A stretch of DNA of 64,000 bases from Albula goreensis (GCA_022829145.1 CM040741.1:58056547-58120546); one strand, 5' to 3'; positions 25,420-40,782 are shown, counted from the stretch's first letter. Translations and numbers: made by a program. The notes: generated from the sequence alone by a model not told the origin.

Positions 25420-25874
25420 CTTGGCTCAGCCTGTCCGGGACGTCCCAGCCCACATCATCCCCTCCTACCGCCCCCTCACCGGTGCATGATCCCTGGAAAG
25501 GCCCGGAAAAACTCTCCTCCTCGGGCTGCCTCCATCCCAGTGTCCCAGCGCACGCTAAAAGGCTCCGCTTGGCTTGCGCTTCAAATTAAGGCCCGTCCCA
25601 TCTCCCGCCATTCGGACTGGCCCACACCCCGGAGCATGATGTCATCTTGAATTTAAGAAAAAAAGAAAAGGAGCCGTAGGAGCAGCTGGGAGAGCCAGGA
25701 AGCAAAGGGAGCTCGGTTCCTAAGTGGCGTGGAGAAACCAGAGGACGTGTGCCATTAGACGCCTGGTTGAGAGGATTCCAGTTCAGATGAAGTGGAAAAT
25801 GCTGGATCACTGTGAGCAAGGGGGGTGGGGGAGGGCAGCGAGTCGTCGTGTCTCCCACAGCCTCAGACGCTCAC
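25420..25874 (-). other. pdzd2: pdzd2 5' UTR and candidate acceptor sites
   Basis: Two acceptors could begin the start-codon exon: TTTTCTCTTTAG|G with exon start at 25874, which has a good pyrimidine tract, and GGGCCTTTCCAG|G with exon start near 25492. If the first is used, the 5' UTR on this exon is about 455 nt and includes short upstream ATGs. Either site implies a non-coding exon further right. Transcription could instead start within this GC-rich stretch. Confidence 0.4.
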
Positions 25875-27107
25875 CTAAAGAGAAAACCATAAAAGCTTTG
25901 TAAGAGGAGCAGTACAGGGCAATAGTCCATGCACAGTGTCTGGAATCCCTTACAACTGACATCAATTTTCCTTTTCACTTCATACAGCTCTGAATCCCAC
26001 TCTCAATCCAACTTATTGTTTAAGAGCCTGAGGTCACGCCTCACCAAGTAGAAAACTAAACTTTGAGGAGGGGAGGGCGACAGAGCAATTATAACCTTCG
26101 ACAGATTGAAACAGCGTAAGAAACAACAGTATACAAGCTAAATGGAATCACAAATCAGATTATGAATGACAAGATCAGAGATTTATTTGATAGTTTACAC
26201 AGTTGTTGGCCAGCTATAAAGTATTGTGCTGTGGGTATTCACTGTTACAATGAGAGTAAAAATGACTGCTGTTGGGTCTTTGGCTTATGCCTGGGATTGA
26301 GCCAGGCCTATCTTTATTTGCACCAGATGCTGGAACACATAAACCACGTTTTTGCCATTTTTAGGGCGAAAAGGCTAGTGTGGACCGCAACTAAATGATT
26401 GTTTTAACTTTAGTCCCAAAATAAACCAAGACATTTCAGTTCTGTGAATCTACTCTCTACGTTCAGTGTGGCTGTCTGCAACTTAAAAAATATACTAAAC
26501 TAAAGAGGTCCCTGTGTTGTACGACAATTGATGACAGATACATTGAATTGAGCAAATGACACACTGAATCAAATTAGCCCATTATTTACACTGGGAAATG
26601 AAACTTCAGAATGAGGCCCCCATAGTTTATCTGCACTTTGCTTAACTGTATGTATTTTGTGGGATTTAGGGCCAAGTCGAATCTGGTTAAACTGTGCATT
26701 TCTACCTCCTTTGGGCTAACGGCTCAAATACGCACACATCTTTCCTGCAATGCCCTCAACCTAAATTCCTAACCTCAATACATCACTAGCATTGCCATCA
26801 ATGTTGACAGTGCTGTGTTACAGAGCACGGGGTTAAGAGAAAGATTAAAAGGCTTCAGGGAACAGAGCTAAGACAGGCCCTATCCAACAGACTCTGTGAA
26901 TCACCCTCTTTTATGTACTGTCATATTGCCAAAACACACTGCTCTTATATTTTAGCCCAAACAACAGCAACAAAAGACACAAACTTTATGTGTTTTGACT
27001 CCTTCACTCTCAGTCCTCAGTAAAATAATATGTCCTCAGCATTGAAGAATATCTTGCTTATTCAAACACTTCTACATAGGACATCAAACAAAAGACGTCC
27101 TTGTGTA

Positions 27108-27122
27108 AAAAAAAAAAAAAAA
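27108..27122. repeat. poly(A) run
   Basis: About 15-16 A. It may be a retroposon tail, but no body is recognisable upstream. Confidence 0.85.
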
Positions 27123-27754
27123 GTTCAAAGAATCTAAAAAAGTATCTTTGAGCATTTTGCGTGATGCTAAAAAAAGTGTCCTGCTGTGAACTGGTTTAAG
27201 AGTTCTAAAGCTGATTATGTGATAAATGCACTTGGCACACAACCAGTGATAAATACAGGAAGATCTGTGTTATCATTTGTGAGGGCTGCAAACAAACTAT
27301 TCAGGATACAGACGGATGCCTTCGATGCCTTTTTGCTCAAAGACTGAAATTCTTCAAATAAAAGCACCTTCCTCAGAGAGTAGAGTATTCATAACATTCA
27401 TAACATAACATTGTGCTCAGGGTGTATATATATATCATAAACTGGGCACTGGATCTCTCAGTATACTAGCTTTCCCTTGATATCTGGTTACCTGCATTTT
27501 TCCTTCATTTAACCCTTGTTTAAGCCTAAATAATCTACTCACAAAGTGAAAGCTACAGCTAATTGGTTCATAGATGAGGGGGATGAGACATTTTGGATTT
27601 GTAGACAACCTCACCAAACACAGTTTAAGGACAGGTAGCAAGACTCAGCGGTGGGGCTCATAATAGGAAGTTGCTCAAATAAAACACAAGATGACCCAAC
27701 CAAAACGATCCAACCCCACCCTCCATAATCTCAGTACTGACACACTCACTTACT

Positions 27755-27884
27755 CCCACACACACACACATACACGCACACATGCACGCATCCACGCACA
27801 CACAGACAAAAACACACATACACACACACACATACAGTACGCAGACAAAAACACACACACATACACACACACACACACACACAC
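27755..27884. repeat. compound (CA)n microsatellite
   Basis: About 130 bp of CA repeats with TA, CG and TG interruptions. A block built around GCAGACAAAAACACACA occurs twice, indicating a secondary duplication inside the array. The Val/Cys or Thr/His frames on both strands are repeat artefacts. Confidence 0.95.
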
Positions 27885-30800
27885 TCTTTGTCTCTCAACA
27901 TGTGAATGCATGGTAATGTGTTTAAGTGAGATAAAGGTACTGGCTCCCTCCAGGCTTCATTTAGTGGGTCTGAAAACACAGTAGCTCACACTGTCACAGA
28001 GGGACTGCTATTAGAACAACATCAGAACAGCTACAGTAATACTCACTGCACACACACTGTACCGATAACATCCCCCACAAGATACACCATATAAAAATCT
28101 CCCAACTCAGTTACAGTAGTGCTACAGAAATATTGAGGGCTGTCATGTAACCATCATTACCTGGAACACAAGCTGATGTGCACTTTCTGGCTCTGTGCTG
28201 GAATCACTGAGATTCATGTAAAAGACGACCCTGTGTACTCAGACACTGAACCACAACGACTGACCTAAACAACACATGTGTATGATACAGTGCAACGGCA
28301 ACATCTTTGCATTAGAGAAGAACACAGGCATCTATCTCCATAGACAGCCTTACTGATAGAGCTGAGAAGATAAGAAGAACCCTGACTTATATGAGTTATA
28401 CTTGACTCCTTCAACAAACATCGGACATCTTTCTACTGATTATCATAATAAAAGGATGAAGATAGGACTTTGATAAGTTGTAAGAGACCATACAAGATTT
28501 CATTTTCACAGTAGGTCGGGCACAGAGTAAATAGCCAATACTCAAATAAAAAGGCTGATACACATTTTGTTGGCTGTCATCTTACATAAAAACGTATGTC
28601 AAAATCATTTAATCAAATACTATGCAAGATAAAATTTTTCAGCAATGTAAAAATATTATAACTGACAGCAATAGATAAACTAAAGATAAACTGTAACTGT
28701 TAAACACAACTGTTTTCCTCATAAACACAGTGCTCATACTAGTTTTATGGCAACCGATAAAACAGGCAATCCATTGGCAGATTAATCTGAAACCATGTAT
28801 GTACATTCATGTACACAGTAATTCTGTTCAAATACTATACCTGTAACATTAGACAACATCAGGACTGATATAATTCAAAGAATATGTTAAGATACATATG
28901 CCAAACACAAGAACAGCAAACACGAGTTAAGTACCAAAGAAAATGTCAGGGCAAGGATGTTTAAAGTTTACTGGCTTCTTCCTGCAAAGTTTGTTGTTAT
29001 TTTTAAGAAATGGATTTTGATTAAAATCTTCAGGCAATTGTTCCTGAGATGTAAAAAAGGCAATATTGTTTATGTTGGTGCTAGATGCAGGATAAGACAT
29101 TTGAAAAACAAAAGCTTGCCCACTGGCTACTGCTGTCAAAGTTTCTAATTTAAATACAAAACAAGGTATTTGCAAACAAATCAAAGTGCTTAAATAATGT
29201 ATTTAAAATTTGAAAACTCTTTCATTACATCTTTTTCCTTACCACTAAAATGTTTTCTTACATTTTTTCCTGTTTTCAAACCTAATGAATTCCTAAGCAA
29301 TTAGTGTACAATAAAAAAGAGAAATGATGGAAATAAAACACTCAATATGGCAAGAAAAACAATGCAAGAGTCGGGCTACACTGGGATATTGTGCAATGCT
29401 TGTTTTATTGACCACAAGATTTACTTAAACGCTACTTCACAACAGACAAAACTGAAAACATGCACAAAACAAAAAAAAAACTGCTACCAATAAACCCAAC
29501 CCAGTTTTCATTTTGCTGACCAGCTTCAAGGACCATAAAGTGAAAATGTGAGACAGAGCAACTAATAGCTTAACTGTTGCTTAAATGCAGCAAAAAATGA
29601 GTTCCAACTAGTACATTTGACTTTTGGAATTCAGGGTGGTTCACTTTGGGCTGGTCATGCTGAATGCATTCACATTAACCAAAAGACTGAGAATAATTTA
29701 ATAATTATGCTGTAGAAAGAGTTATTGTCCAGAGAATTTATTAAAATATCATGGGTCTTTAATTAAGTGATTTTTAATAGATTGATCTTGAGAATATGCA
29801 TCAGTTCAGCACACATTCTTCCACATTCTGAAAGAAACAGAGAGCTAATGCTACTGGAGACTTGAGCTGTGCAGTAAAAATCCTTACATTTGACAAACAG
29901 CAGAGTAGAGAGCATTAGCTCCTGAAAAAGGTGGCCTTGGGGCACATCAAATACATCTATGTTTCCCTTTATTGTGTTGAGAAGAACCTTTTTTTATGCT
30001 AAATGGTAAACTGGACATTGTAGTTATTTCCTAGTTAACATATATAGAGTTCATTGCTACAATCATTGTGCTAAAATGTAAATATTTAAGGGTTGATCTG
30101 GTTCTTACGAAGTGTTTTAGAAACAACTCCAAATTAAGTGAGACAGATCAAAAGTAAGAGATTTCATATGAGCTCTGGTTATAAATCTAAGTGGTATACC
30201 AGCCATCTGCCAGGAACTGCTCTTCCCAGCATGTTCACACTGTGAATGGTGGATAAATTGTTCAGAGTTGATTTAACTCAAAAGAGATTATGTGCATCCA
30301 AAAGGGATACAAATTCAATCATACAGAAATGCTCTCTATCAGAGCTGATTTAAGGGTTGAGTAATACACATATTCATATATCACAGTCCCACAAGCAAAC
30401 TTTAACAGTAATTCCAGCAAACAAGCAGGTGCATCACAGGTTAGTGGGTTGATTGGATTCATTGAAAATGACATGAAAATCCATATGAATTGAACCGAAT
30501 GAACTTAGCACTGATCTGTGTACCATTTAGAGACTTCCACAGTGCCATTTTATGGATATTTTACAAAGCAGAAAATCAAAGCACAAAACAATACCATCCT
30601 TATTTTGGCAGTGATGGTAAAGGCTAATTCAAAGCCACTGCCTTGGCATTGGGCTGGTTTTGTAATAAAAGCTAATAGCTTAGTAAGTTTTCATTAGAAT
30701 TCCAAGAAATTACAAAGGTCAGACAAGAAAATAGTACTGGGGTCAGTTATCAATGTTACTCAAATCTTTGCTCTGCATTTCTCAGAAAGTTAATCTGAGC

Positions 30801-31011
30801 TCAAGACAGCAACAGATAAATTCCTGGAAATGCTTTCTTCTGATGGGCCCGAAGAAAATCTCAAGCATGTGACCATCTGGGCTTTGTGACCCTGTAGAAA
30901 CTCTATTTTGCCAATTAACACAGACACAACTATATATACAATTAGGGCATAATTATGATGTGTGTGTGACTGCAAAACAATTAAATTAGGCTGTTACAGG
31001 TAAGGTGGAGG

Positions 31012-31052
31012 ATTTCTAATGAAAATTTCTAATGAAATGAATTCTAATGAAA
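31012..31052. repeat. short tandem repeat, ATTTCTAATGAAA x3
   Basis: Two exact 13-bp units are followed by a third, slightly changed copy (ATTCTAATGAAA). Confidence 0.85.
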
Positions 31053-32418
31053 AAGTGGATTTACAAACAACTTCCAGACATTGACATCAATAACACAGTA
31101 AAATAATACCCTCCTGTCCCTTTGCGTATTGACTTATTTAATTTATTTGGCTCACTTTTTATCTTATATATCAATTTTAGACTCCAGGAAAATACCTACA
31201 GCAGACAGGATGAACACTAGAGAGGGGGAAACAGTCATAAAAAACCATGAGGGGAAAGAGAGCAGTGAGAGATGGGATTATTTAAGCTTTAATGGAGGAA
31301 GTGGTCAGTGAAAACGTTCCTCTTGAAAAAGTGAATCATCAAAAATCATGCCCATTTGTTTATGGAGCATGTGTAAAACAGAGGGGAAATTCCAACATAT
31401 AATCAACTATGAACGATTTACCTATTCAACAACTATTTACCCCAGACTGAGTCTATTTGAGCCCAAGGTCGACAGACAGGACTGCAGCATTCAGGAATCC
31501 TACATAAACTTCTGCAGCTGCTGAGTAAATATTCAGCAATGGCACAAGATATTCACAGCACAGAGAGAACAATGAAAAATCCATGTATTAAAACATGGAA
31601 TGAAGGAACATCAAAGCTCATAGCTAGATCAAATTCAAAAGAAAACATGTTTCAGTTATGTATTAATCATTGTAAGTGTGTTATTTATACCAGTTCAGAT
31701 GGTGCCCTAGCTCTGACACCATTCCAGTTAGATGTGCTAACTTACAGCAAGGTCAAGTATTGATAAGGAAGGGGGCCACCAACTCTACAGCTGAATTAGG
31801 TGCAAGAGCCAGTTAGACCACATGCTTGGAAAACAACTTACTGGCTTGAGAAAACAGTAGACATTAACTGTAACTGCTGAATTCTTTGGCTCCATGTCAC
31901 TTTTTCTGAGAGGTAGAGAAATATTTTTCCTTAAATCTTTATGATATTGACTGTCCTAGTATGATGGTTAATTTTGATCCAAAGACCTACATGTATTCAG
32001 CAGGCAAAAAAGATGTGCCTGTTCATTCACATAGCCACGTCAGCGTGAGCGAGCCAGAAAAACTGTGACTTCGCTTGATTAAAAGCAGACAAAGAATGTT
32101 GTTCGGGTAGAAAATTTGCTCTAGTTAAATAAACAAAGCAACTTCCAGACAAATCACACAAATAAATGACCACGAATCTGGCTAATTAAAAAGAAGAGGA
32201 CTTCTATTTTAACTTGTAAGTTTTTTTAAAACTATACTGAATATAATTTCTTTGAATACTGTTTATACGCAAGTGTTTACATTAAGTCAACAACACACGT
32301 TTTTAATGTGCATTAGACATGATCAAAGCACAAAGTCAAACCGAAGAGCTAAAAACACCTATGTTAAAAGAGATAAGGAAAGGTATGTCAGACAATGTGA
32401 ACAGGACAAAGCATACCA

Positions 32419-32450
32419 GAGCCCCTTATCTAAAGCGACTTTGGAGTGGG
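32419..32450 (+). repeat. SINE/L2-type tail fragment
   Basis: CCCTTATCTAAAGCGACTTT corresponds to the widespread teleost word of the type CTTATCCAGAGCGACTTA. Only this short piece is recognisable. Confidence 0.45.
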
Positions 32451-35400
32451 TGTAGGTCGACCCATGATTACAGAATAAATTACCCAAGTGGAACAGAAAT
32501 CAGCTAAGAGCCGCAGAAATCAGGCCACGCTTGGCGACTGCACAGCGCAGAAAGCCCTTGAGGTTACAGCACAGACAGTTTGGATGACACCACTGACAAT
32601 AATGACTTTATCTTAAAAAAGAGAAAACTGGAAAAATCAGCCTTTTGTGCGCATGGACTGCAATGTTAATGAGAAAGAAGGAAAACGTTTAGGGTCGTGC
32701 CTTACAGCTGTTTGGAATATGAGAGCTTATTCAGTGCTCTCAGTTTCTGTTACAGCACAGTTTTCATGGACCTCCCAACACTCAGTGACCATATGGTCAC
32801 ATCATTTAAACCCCATTAGTGCCTGTTGTCATTCCCACATGGCATATAAGCATTAAAGGCATCATAGCAACAAATCTGTGGAATTGCGTGTTTCTTTCAA
32901 CAAGCATATAAATTCAGGCACTTTATGGAAGTTAATATCAGATAAAAGGGTGAAAGCCCAAGCATTTTCCATTGCAACGACGGATTCCAGCACAAACATA
33001 ACAAATTGGTAAGAATAAAGTTCACAGTCAAGGCAACAAGCTCTAAAAGCAAGCTCAGACAGCTGATGAAAAACACAATCTTTTAAAATGGAAACGGGCA
33101 AAGTAAATGTTTCAGAAATGGTTTCATATTTTCTGACTGCCTGTAGTACATGAAGCATTTGGTGGCTCAAAGTTAACAGTCACCTTTGTGAAAAGATTTC
33201 TGTCGTGTGAATAAAAGTTGGCCACAGCCCTGCTGAGCCACACCTGCACAGCACCTGCCTGCTGGCCTGGCTCAGCTGATCGATGAGGAGACATTGCTTC
33301 ACTGATCTCCAACTTTTATCTACAGTATGAATTCCCTTTCAGTCTGAGAACAAAAACAATGTTTCCTGCCTCCCTTCAGGAGAATGTAAATCATCCCATG
33401 ACTTCATCTAACTGCGAAACAGTGCTGATTTTTATTCTTGAAACAATGGACATACTGGGCCTCTCAATGGTTTTGTAACTGAGCATAGTAATTCCGACAA
33501 CTCCAGATACAAAAATGAAAGTTCATGTTCAAAACTCACAAGATGCAGAATATTTTTATATTTTGTATTAGGCATAAACAGGTACATTTAATCTAAGTTA
33601 CAAGATCAATCACAACAAATTGCAGTTTATGAAAATCACGGCAAACCAATTTGTAATGAAAGAGGCCCAGAAAACTCATGTCTTGTAAGTCACATTTTTT
33701 TGAGAAGGAAATGAAAAAGTGACTTTTTCAAGCATGGAAAACACTGCAAATTGAAATCATAAATGTTATTGTCAAAGTGTTGTAATAAGCTCAAGCATAC
33801 TGAAAGAACCTTGTGCAATCTTGCCTATGTCCAGGACATCTGTGTAACAAGATGTCAACAGATGTTTGCTGCTGACATGTGGTCTAGCACCATGATCAGT
33901 TGTGCAGCTTGTTATGTCAGCCAAGAAACGCCTACAGAACATGATTTGGTCCCATATGCTCCATGTGGCCGTGAAAACCCAACATGGGGCGATGAGCTGG
34001 CCCAAATCAAATGTAAGTGTGCCTCTGTTGGAGGTCTTACTTATATGGCCTTTTAGCTGAGTATTAGTACCTATGCCTTGTGTGCCTTCTTAAAGAAAGA
34101 TACCACTTCAAACATTTATTCTATCACCACAGTCAGTGGAAGTGCTTGGGGCAAAACCACAATAGTACACAAACACAAATTCTACTTGTAAGTTGTGGCT
34201 GAGGTTGTGACAGGTTTTGTGGCTCAGATGCCACAGTCACCAGTGGTGGTTCCCCTCTCCTTTTCCTTTGTTATTACCATTAAACCCATTCTATTACTTG
34301 GAAATATAAAAAGAAGGTAATCCATCAAACATATTTTATCATTACTGCAGCTGTTGTTTATGCCTGAAAAAGAGAATCAGAGGGAGCAAAGACTCCAAAA
34401 ACTTCTCTTTTTAGAAGCGGTCTTTCTTCATGTAGATTCTTCAGGATCAGGCATTGATCTCACAAATAATAGCTGAGACTCGTTTAAAAATGTCAAGCAC
34501 TGACAGACAACCAGAAATCAGGTCAGAGTGCAAGGGGCTTAGTGTCACAGGAGCACACAGAAAAGAGCGTTCAGGGGGACGATTTGCACTGCTAACAGTA
34601 TGTGAATGGGTGGTCTGCCAAACATCTTCAAGGGCCTATATGAATATGAATCACAAGTGTGAGTCAAAGCAGTTTGAACTCCCATTATGTTGCAAGACCC
34701 AGTCTATTGTCTCCTTGCTGTACTGCCAATGACTTATGTGTTCACAGTCAAAGATCAATCCAGCAGTAAAACATCACTCGCAAGAAACTGTGCGCTGATA
34801 CTGTCTCAAAGTCACACCATTGAACAACAATTGTAGGGACCTCCTGGAAATCGCTGCTGGTTTAATAATTTATTTCACATTCCTAAAGAACACCCACACT
34901 TACATACTTACACTTCAGTAAAAGGGAGTGGTGGGAAGTCTACCAATGTAGCTATCAGAGCAATAAAACTACTAGCTCAGAGTAAATCCTGAATTTGTTG
35001 GTTTTTCTTTAGGCAGCTTTCAGAAGTTTCTGAAATATGTTTTCTATTTTATTATGCATACACGACAAAGCCAGTGAACAATGTAAAACTGTATAAAACA
35101 TTATGAAATCCCTGTTATGAATTACAAGGGCCTTCCGACAACACTTCATTTCAGTTAAACTTGTTAGTTCTATGCCAGTATGATAAATCCGGAATAGGAC
35201 CATGGGAAACAAATTATGTTAATAACATGCCCACTGAGCCTAGTGAAAAGGGTGTTTGTAGAATGCCAGATTGAAACCAAATCTGGATTTTCATTTTAAA
35301 ACCATAAACCACCAGTCCAATTTTGGTTTGGGCTCATATAAATGAAGTTAATGCCAGATATATAGGGGGAATATATTAGATGTGCAGAAAATATTATGTT

Positions 35401-36774
35401 CAATTGAAATTTCTAAAACTGAAGCACTGAGAATAAGGAGAAGCAACACATAGGAAGAAAATGCTTATATAACATGTCCATGAATTTTAGATTCCATTTT
35501 GGAAAATGGCTGATTTGCCACTTTTCCATTGCATTTACCATTTTTCCCTATTACTACAACTATCTACCTCAAAGCTATCTTAAGGAGGATTTCATCACGC
35601 TTCATGCTTTATCACAGCTGTTTTACAGTCAAGGAATAGTCAACATCGATCAATTATGACAGAAAATCAACATAAAAGGTGTGCGTTTTCAGTGACACCT
35701 CCAGTTCAATGGATATGTGATATTACATGTTCTTCCATGGCCTTGACAGCAATAGTCACTGCATTATGGCCATCCAAGGATTAAAAGCTTCATCAATCCA
35801 GCATACACAGTCCATGGATGAGAATGCACATTAATATTGCTGGCATTCATAAGAGGTCACCCTTTTCTCTTCCCACAGAAACACATAACAGCACTGCTGG
35901 CAACATCCGTAGATCTACTAAAGATTAGGTTCTTATTAAAAGCAGGCGTGAATTCGCTGCCGAGTTATATTTATGTTTCATGTTTTTAAACAGGAAAAGC
36001 ACAATTTTTCATGGACTGGGTAATGAAACTTGCCATGACTCACACATACAAGCTGTGCACATAAGAGGAACCTATATGATTAATATACTATGCTGAGGCT
36101 CATGAATACTTTAACAAATTGCTTCAGCTAAGAAGCCTAAACAGACTCTCACAATACTTTTGTTGGGTAACGACTATAGGGCTGGTTAGGCGGAAAGAAA
36201 TGTGTGCACGATTGCTTTACTGATCATGTAAAATCCATTCACTGAAGCATTCATTTGAATAACCATGCAATATGTTTGGCACACTTAAGATGTACATGTA
36301 CATATAAATAAAGAAACATGAATAATGTGTGGTCATGGTTGTCCATCATCTCCTGTCCCTGTGATTTCTGGTCTTGGCAGGGTGTGGTTCAGTTTCCTCC
36401 TCCCTGCCACAGAATGTGAAGTATGATGAGTGAATAATTCAACATCATACCTCAGAAGCTGGCTGAGGTGACTCTGGGCTGACTGAAGTTCAGATTTCAG
36501 CCATTTTGGACGAGAGCTCCTCAAAGCTGTCACCCTGATGACTTCTACCTTGGCATAAAGCATCAGTCTAAATGATAGAGTGGGACATACTTTTCATTCA
36601 GTGCTCCAGCACTGTTGCTTCTAAATGCAGAGCGCTTGTAGTTTGAGTTGCACCTTCTTGGCCCCAGTTAGGAAGGCGTCATAGTGCTGCCTTTGCTGCC
36701 TCCATTCCTACCAACACCAAAACAATGGGAACAATTAGACAGCCTTTGTACAGGTTTCCAAATGTTCTCCACCT

Positions 36775-36793
36775 CTCAAACAAACAAACAAAC
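36775..36793. repeat. (CAAA)n short tandem repeat
   Basis: Four to five CAAA units ending in CCCC. Confidence 0.85.
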
Positions 36794-39700
36794 CCCTTAA
36801 ATAAAAAACAATATAAACGTATGTAAACATTAATGCACAAGGCAATACAAATAAATGACTTCTGAAATTTCAACATGATTGCTAGAACATGATGAGCAAG
36901 TAAGATGGAGCAATTTGTCTTATTTTAAACAGCTGTACATTGCTGTTTCTGCAGTTATCGGTGTTATTGATACAATATCTTTTTAAATGTGATCATCTGT
37001 TATATCATTGACTTGTGACATATTTTTAAACAGAATATGTAATTTAAAAAATAATTTAAGGGGAAGGAAATAGGAAACAGTCTGACAATAAGGAGGATGT
37101 TCTATTCTTAAGTTCCACAGTGTCTGACAGAGCTACAAATAAACAGTGTGTTCTCTACAGCATAGCTCATTCAGCACTCTGCCACTGTTTCTGAATGAGT
37201 CTAGAGAAGTAAACCTCTATCTGCAAAGACCCAAGCAATGTCTATAACTGAAACTACATGTAATTATAGTGGAGATTAGTTTAAAAACAAACCAGTGCTT
37301 AAACTACAATATCCGTAAAATGCACAGCACACACTTATCCTGTCTATTCAGTTTCCTTGCCCATCCATTTAACTCTCCTTCCTCTTCAGGACGTGGGAAG
37401 AAAATAATGGTACCCCATTCAAACAAAACAATAAGCAGATTGTTTTATACATTATATTGTTTCAACCAGACACTAACAGTGAGATATTTCATAGTGTAGA
37501 ATGACCAAAAACACTTTATAAGACAATGAACATCATTTACATGTTATGTCAGTATGTCAGTGTACTATAAATCCAACCCATATGCTGATCAAACAGCTCC
37601 CTCAAAACAAGTTAATACTGTAAAGAATATTCTGAGTAAACGTGCCTATGGGACGAATAACTAACTAAAACAAGCAAAAAATCAACATATTAACAAAACA
37701 TGCCAACTCCAAAAGATGTTTATTATTGATTTCATCAGAAATTAATTAAAAGAAAATTGAAAATGATTCCAACATATCTGACTTTCCCGCCAGCTGGGAA
37801 ACCTATTACAGTCATGGTGGTTTAGTTGACTCATGACTCATGTAGTCCAACTGAGGAAATTGTTACAGAAGGAAAATGTCTTCTTTGAGAGGGATGTTTT
37901 ATTTTTCTCTAATTAGTGTGTATCCACAATTAATCCCGAAATGTATAACTATTCAGAAACTGTCAAGCTTCAAGTCACTATATATTGATAATGAAGAAAT
38001 TAAATATTTTATGGCAAATTATGAAGTTTAGTTTAATTAAAAACATTGTGTAAGTTTTAGTACCCCTGCCAATTGCATGCACTGCTAAAATCACTTCCTG
38101 ACAGTTTGAACAAAAGAGCAGGTCCTTCAGCACCCAGTGAAGCCTACAAAATCTGTGGCTCAGTGACCCAGCAGCATCAGCCAGACACAGTGAGTATGTA
38201 TCCAGTTCTCTCTGGGCACTCATTCAAGGCCCACCTGGAACACTCTGTTTCACTGCTGTGCATTACAGCACAAAGCAGAGTATAACTGTAGAACTTAAGA
38301 GTTCCTGTTATTCATAGCTGAAAACGTGGCTATTCTCTGAAATCTTACCAATGGTTTCCTGATACAATTTTATGAATGCCTGATCTAAAACTGAATTAAT
38401 TCTTAATTACAATAAAAATCCAGACAACATGAAAGTGTATAAAATTTTATAACATTTATATATAATATATAATAAATGCTATAACTATTTAAAAAGTCTT
38501 TATAACGCAAGTCTCTGATGTTTATGCTTTGTTGGCTCTAGCTGTATGTGATCCAAATTACATTTTTTGTCTACATAGCTACTACATTCTGATCTAGTAC
38601 TGTGTATCAAATCTATTCTTAGAGCAAAGGTCAAAGCCATGATGATAACCAAGAGACCACAATAACATCCGGTAGAAGGGACTTCATTTCCATACACCAC
38701 ACAGTGCATATGGAAACATGTGTGTTCCGATTACAGGGTAAACAGGAACACCGGAAGACAAAAGTGGAAGCCTTTGGCACAGGCTGTGTGTCTGGAGGTG
38801 GTGGAACATATGCAGGCAGCAGGCCAGGTCCAGACCCAGCTGCCATGGCTTGATCACACCACCAGGGAATTCACTCACCCTTCTGGCCAAGTGCTTCCTT
38901 GGGATAATAAGACAACATGGAACCATTCCAGCCAAGGACTGCTATCACCTGTTCTCTAACATTTTGGATTTTACTAAATGCACTTTACTGATTCTAACAT
39001 AAACACAGAAGCTATCTTTTCATCAAAAAGGGAACTACTTTTGCTATGATCAGCTAACTTACATTTTTCAAACAGCCAAGTGATAAGGCGCTAGCATCAT
39101 GACTTAACTGGAGTTTGGAATGAGTGTGGCCAATCGACCAAAAGTCTTCACAACAGCAGTAAAAAGCATCATCAGAATGCAAAATCACACTAAATATTTT
39201 AAAGGGAGGTCCCGTTGAGCACAGATATTGTGTAAACAATTTGATTACAAGGACACTTCAAACATTGTTAACAGTTATAAACAATCAGAGAGAGCAGTGG
39301 CCAACAGCCAGATAAGTGTTTTGGAGTTTACTTTAATTTTTGCATGCCAAAACATGAGACAATATGCACCAACATCAAAAATACCCCAAGTCCCATCCAC
39401 TGAGGAATGGAAAAATGCACAAAACAGCCACAGTGAACAAAAATGTTGAGTAAACAAACAATACAAAATAGTTGTGTTAAATGACTGTAAAACATGCTTG
39501 TGACCTCATATACCCCTTTCATTTAGGCTTAGTTTTGTAGGGCTATGTTGTTGGCACAGGCATCTGTTTTAGATTTTGTACTCACTTAAGCCAAATTAAC
39601 ACTGCATTATCACTAATGGAAATGTACATACGAGCCAAATATCCAATCAGAAGACTGAAGAAAACGTTCTGATGCTACAGAGGGGCCTCTGTGGTTCCAT

Positions 39701-40782
39701 CTCCCGCCTTACCAATGTATTTGTGCCCAAAACTGATATTACTACATAATACAGTTAATGAGAGATGTCTGAGAATACCATCCCTGACCAGTAACCTTTA
39801 AGAGCAACAAGCATATGTAAATCTAATTTGATGAATTTAAAAAAGAGAGGTACATTTAGTCTGCCTGGAAACATAAAGTAAATGAAAATAAACCATACAT
39901 AATAACCACCCACTAAAACTTCTGTTCCAAGTAAAATGATCAGTAGTAAAGGAACACTTATAAATAAATTAATCAGGCATTTACACACTGAATTCACAGC
40001 CTAGGTTATACTGATTACAGCACTGTAATTTCATATCACTGTGCACTTTTTATTTGTAACTGTAAATGTGATTAAAAGGCAATAAAAGATGGGTGTCAAG
40101 CTAACACTTCAAACAGTCCAGTCAACACATGCTGTTCTAAATTACTCTGTAATCATTCTGAGTTTGTCTGTACTAAACCACGGTGAAACTATAACTAAGT
40201 GAATTTCCAGTCCACATCTGTTTCATTTCACCTTGAAGTCTGTTTGACTATTTTTATCCATAAAACACACGGTGCATCTAAATTTGACAAAGGTCTTGCA
40301 CTATTCCATGGCTTGGAGCTCAGCTGGCTTTACAGTGACTGATTTAATAGCTTTCCTGTCTTATAGATCAAACCATTTTCACGGTGAGATCAAGGCTACT
40401 ATATGTAGACCAAAAACACGTCTTTTCATATAAATGCAAGACAGCGCTGAATGCTTCACAACATACACAAGCTTGAGGGTAGCCTTATGAACTCGTTATA
40501 CTGCCAGGGAAACAATGGATATAAACAAAGCCACTGTCTAAGGACATTGTCTACACAACATTTTGTATATGCACTAGACTGGACAAGATGATAAAAATTG
40601 CGTCTTTGTATTTCACATCGACCGTTCTGTTCCAAATAAGTACAAACTTTTGTCAAAACACTGAACAGCTCAAGTATTACCAAGTTCTAAAATTCAGTCA
40701 AAAGACTAACCCATTAAAAGCAGGATTTCAAAAGGTACACCAATCTCAGAAGAAAGTGATACATGTTTGGATGCAAATGCTG

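Larger units (their letters stand above)
23700..25874 (-). promoter_or_regulatory. pdzd2: CpG island around the pdzd2 start exon
   Basis: CpG dinucleotides and G+C rise sharply from about 23.7 kb, with dense blocks at 23920-24190 and 24947-25640 separated by an AT-rich gap at about 24.25-24.85 kb. The second block contains the start-codon exon of pdzd2. The first lies inside the following intron, a position typical of islands that extend past a first or second exon or that hold a second promoter. A (CA)n tract sits at 23834-23869. Long open frames on both strands across 23770-24210 are explained by the composition, and no product is recognisable. Confidence 0.5.

Noticed and set aside
24857..25650. 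Plus-strand and alternative minus-strand frames across the first pdzd2 exon
   Set aside because: They are GC-driven shadows. Only the frame with MPITQ and the PDZ motif matches a known protein and splices in phase.
27658..27984. Cys/Val-rich and Thr/His-rich open frames on both strands
   Set aside because: They are translations of the (CA)n microsatellite. No real protein content lies outside the repeat.
33687..33726. AAGTCAC / GTGACTT inverted repeat with A/T runs
   Set aside because: The arms are short and rely on homopolymer pairing with a bulge. This is probably chance.
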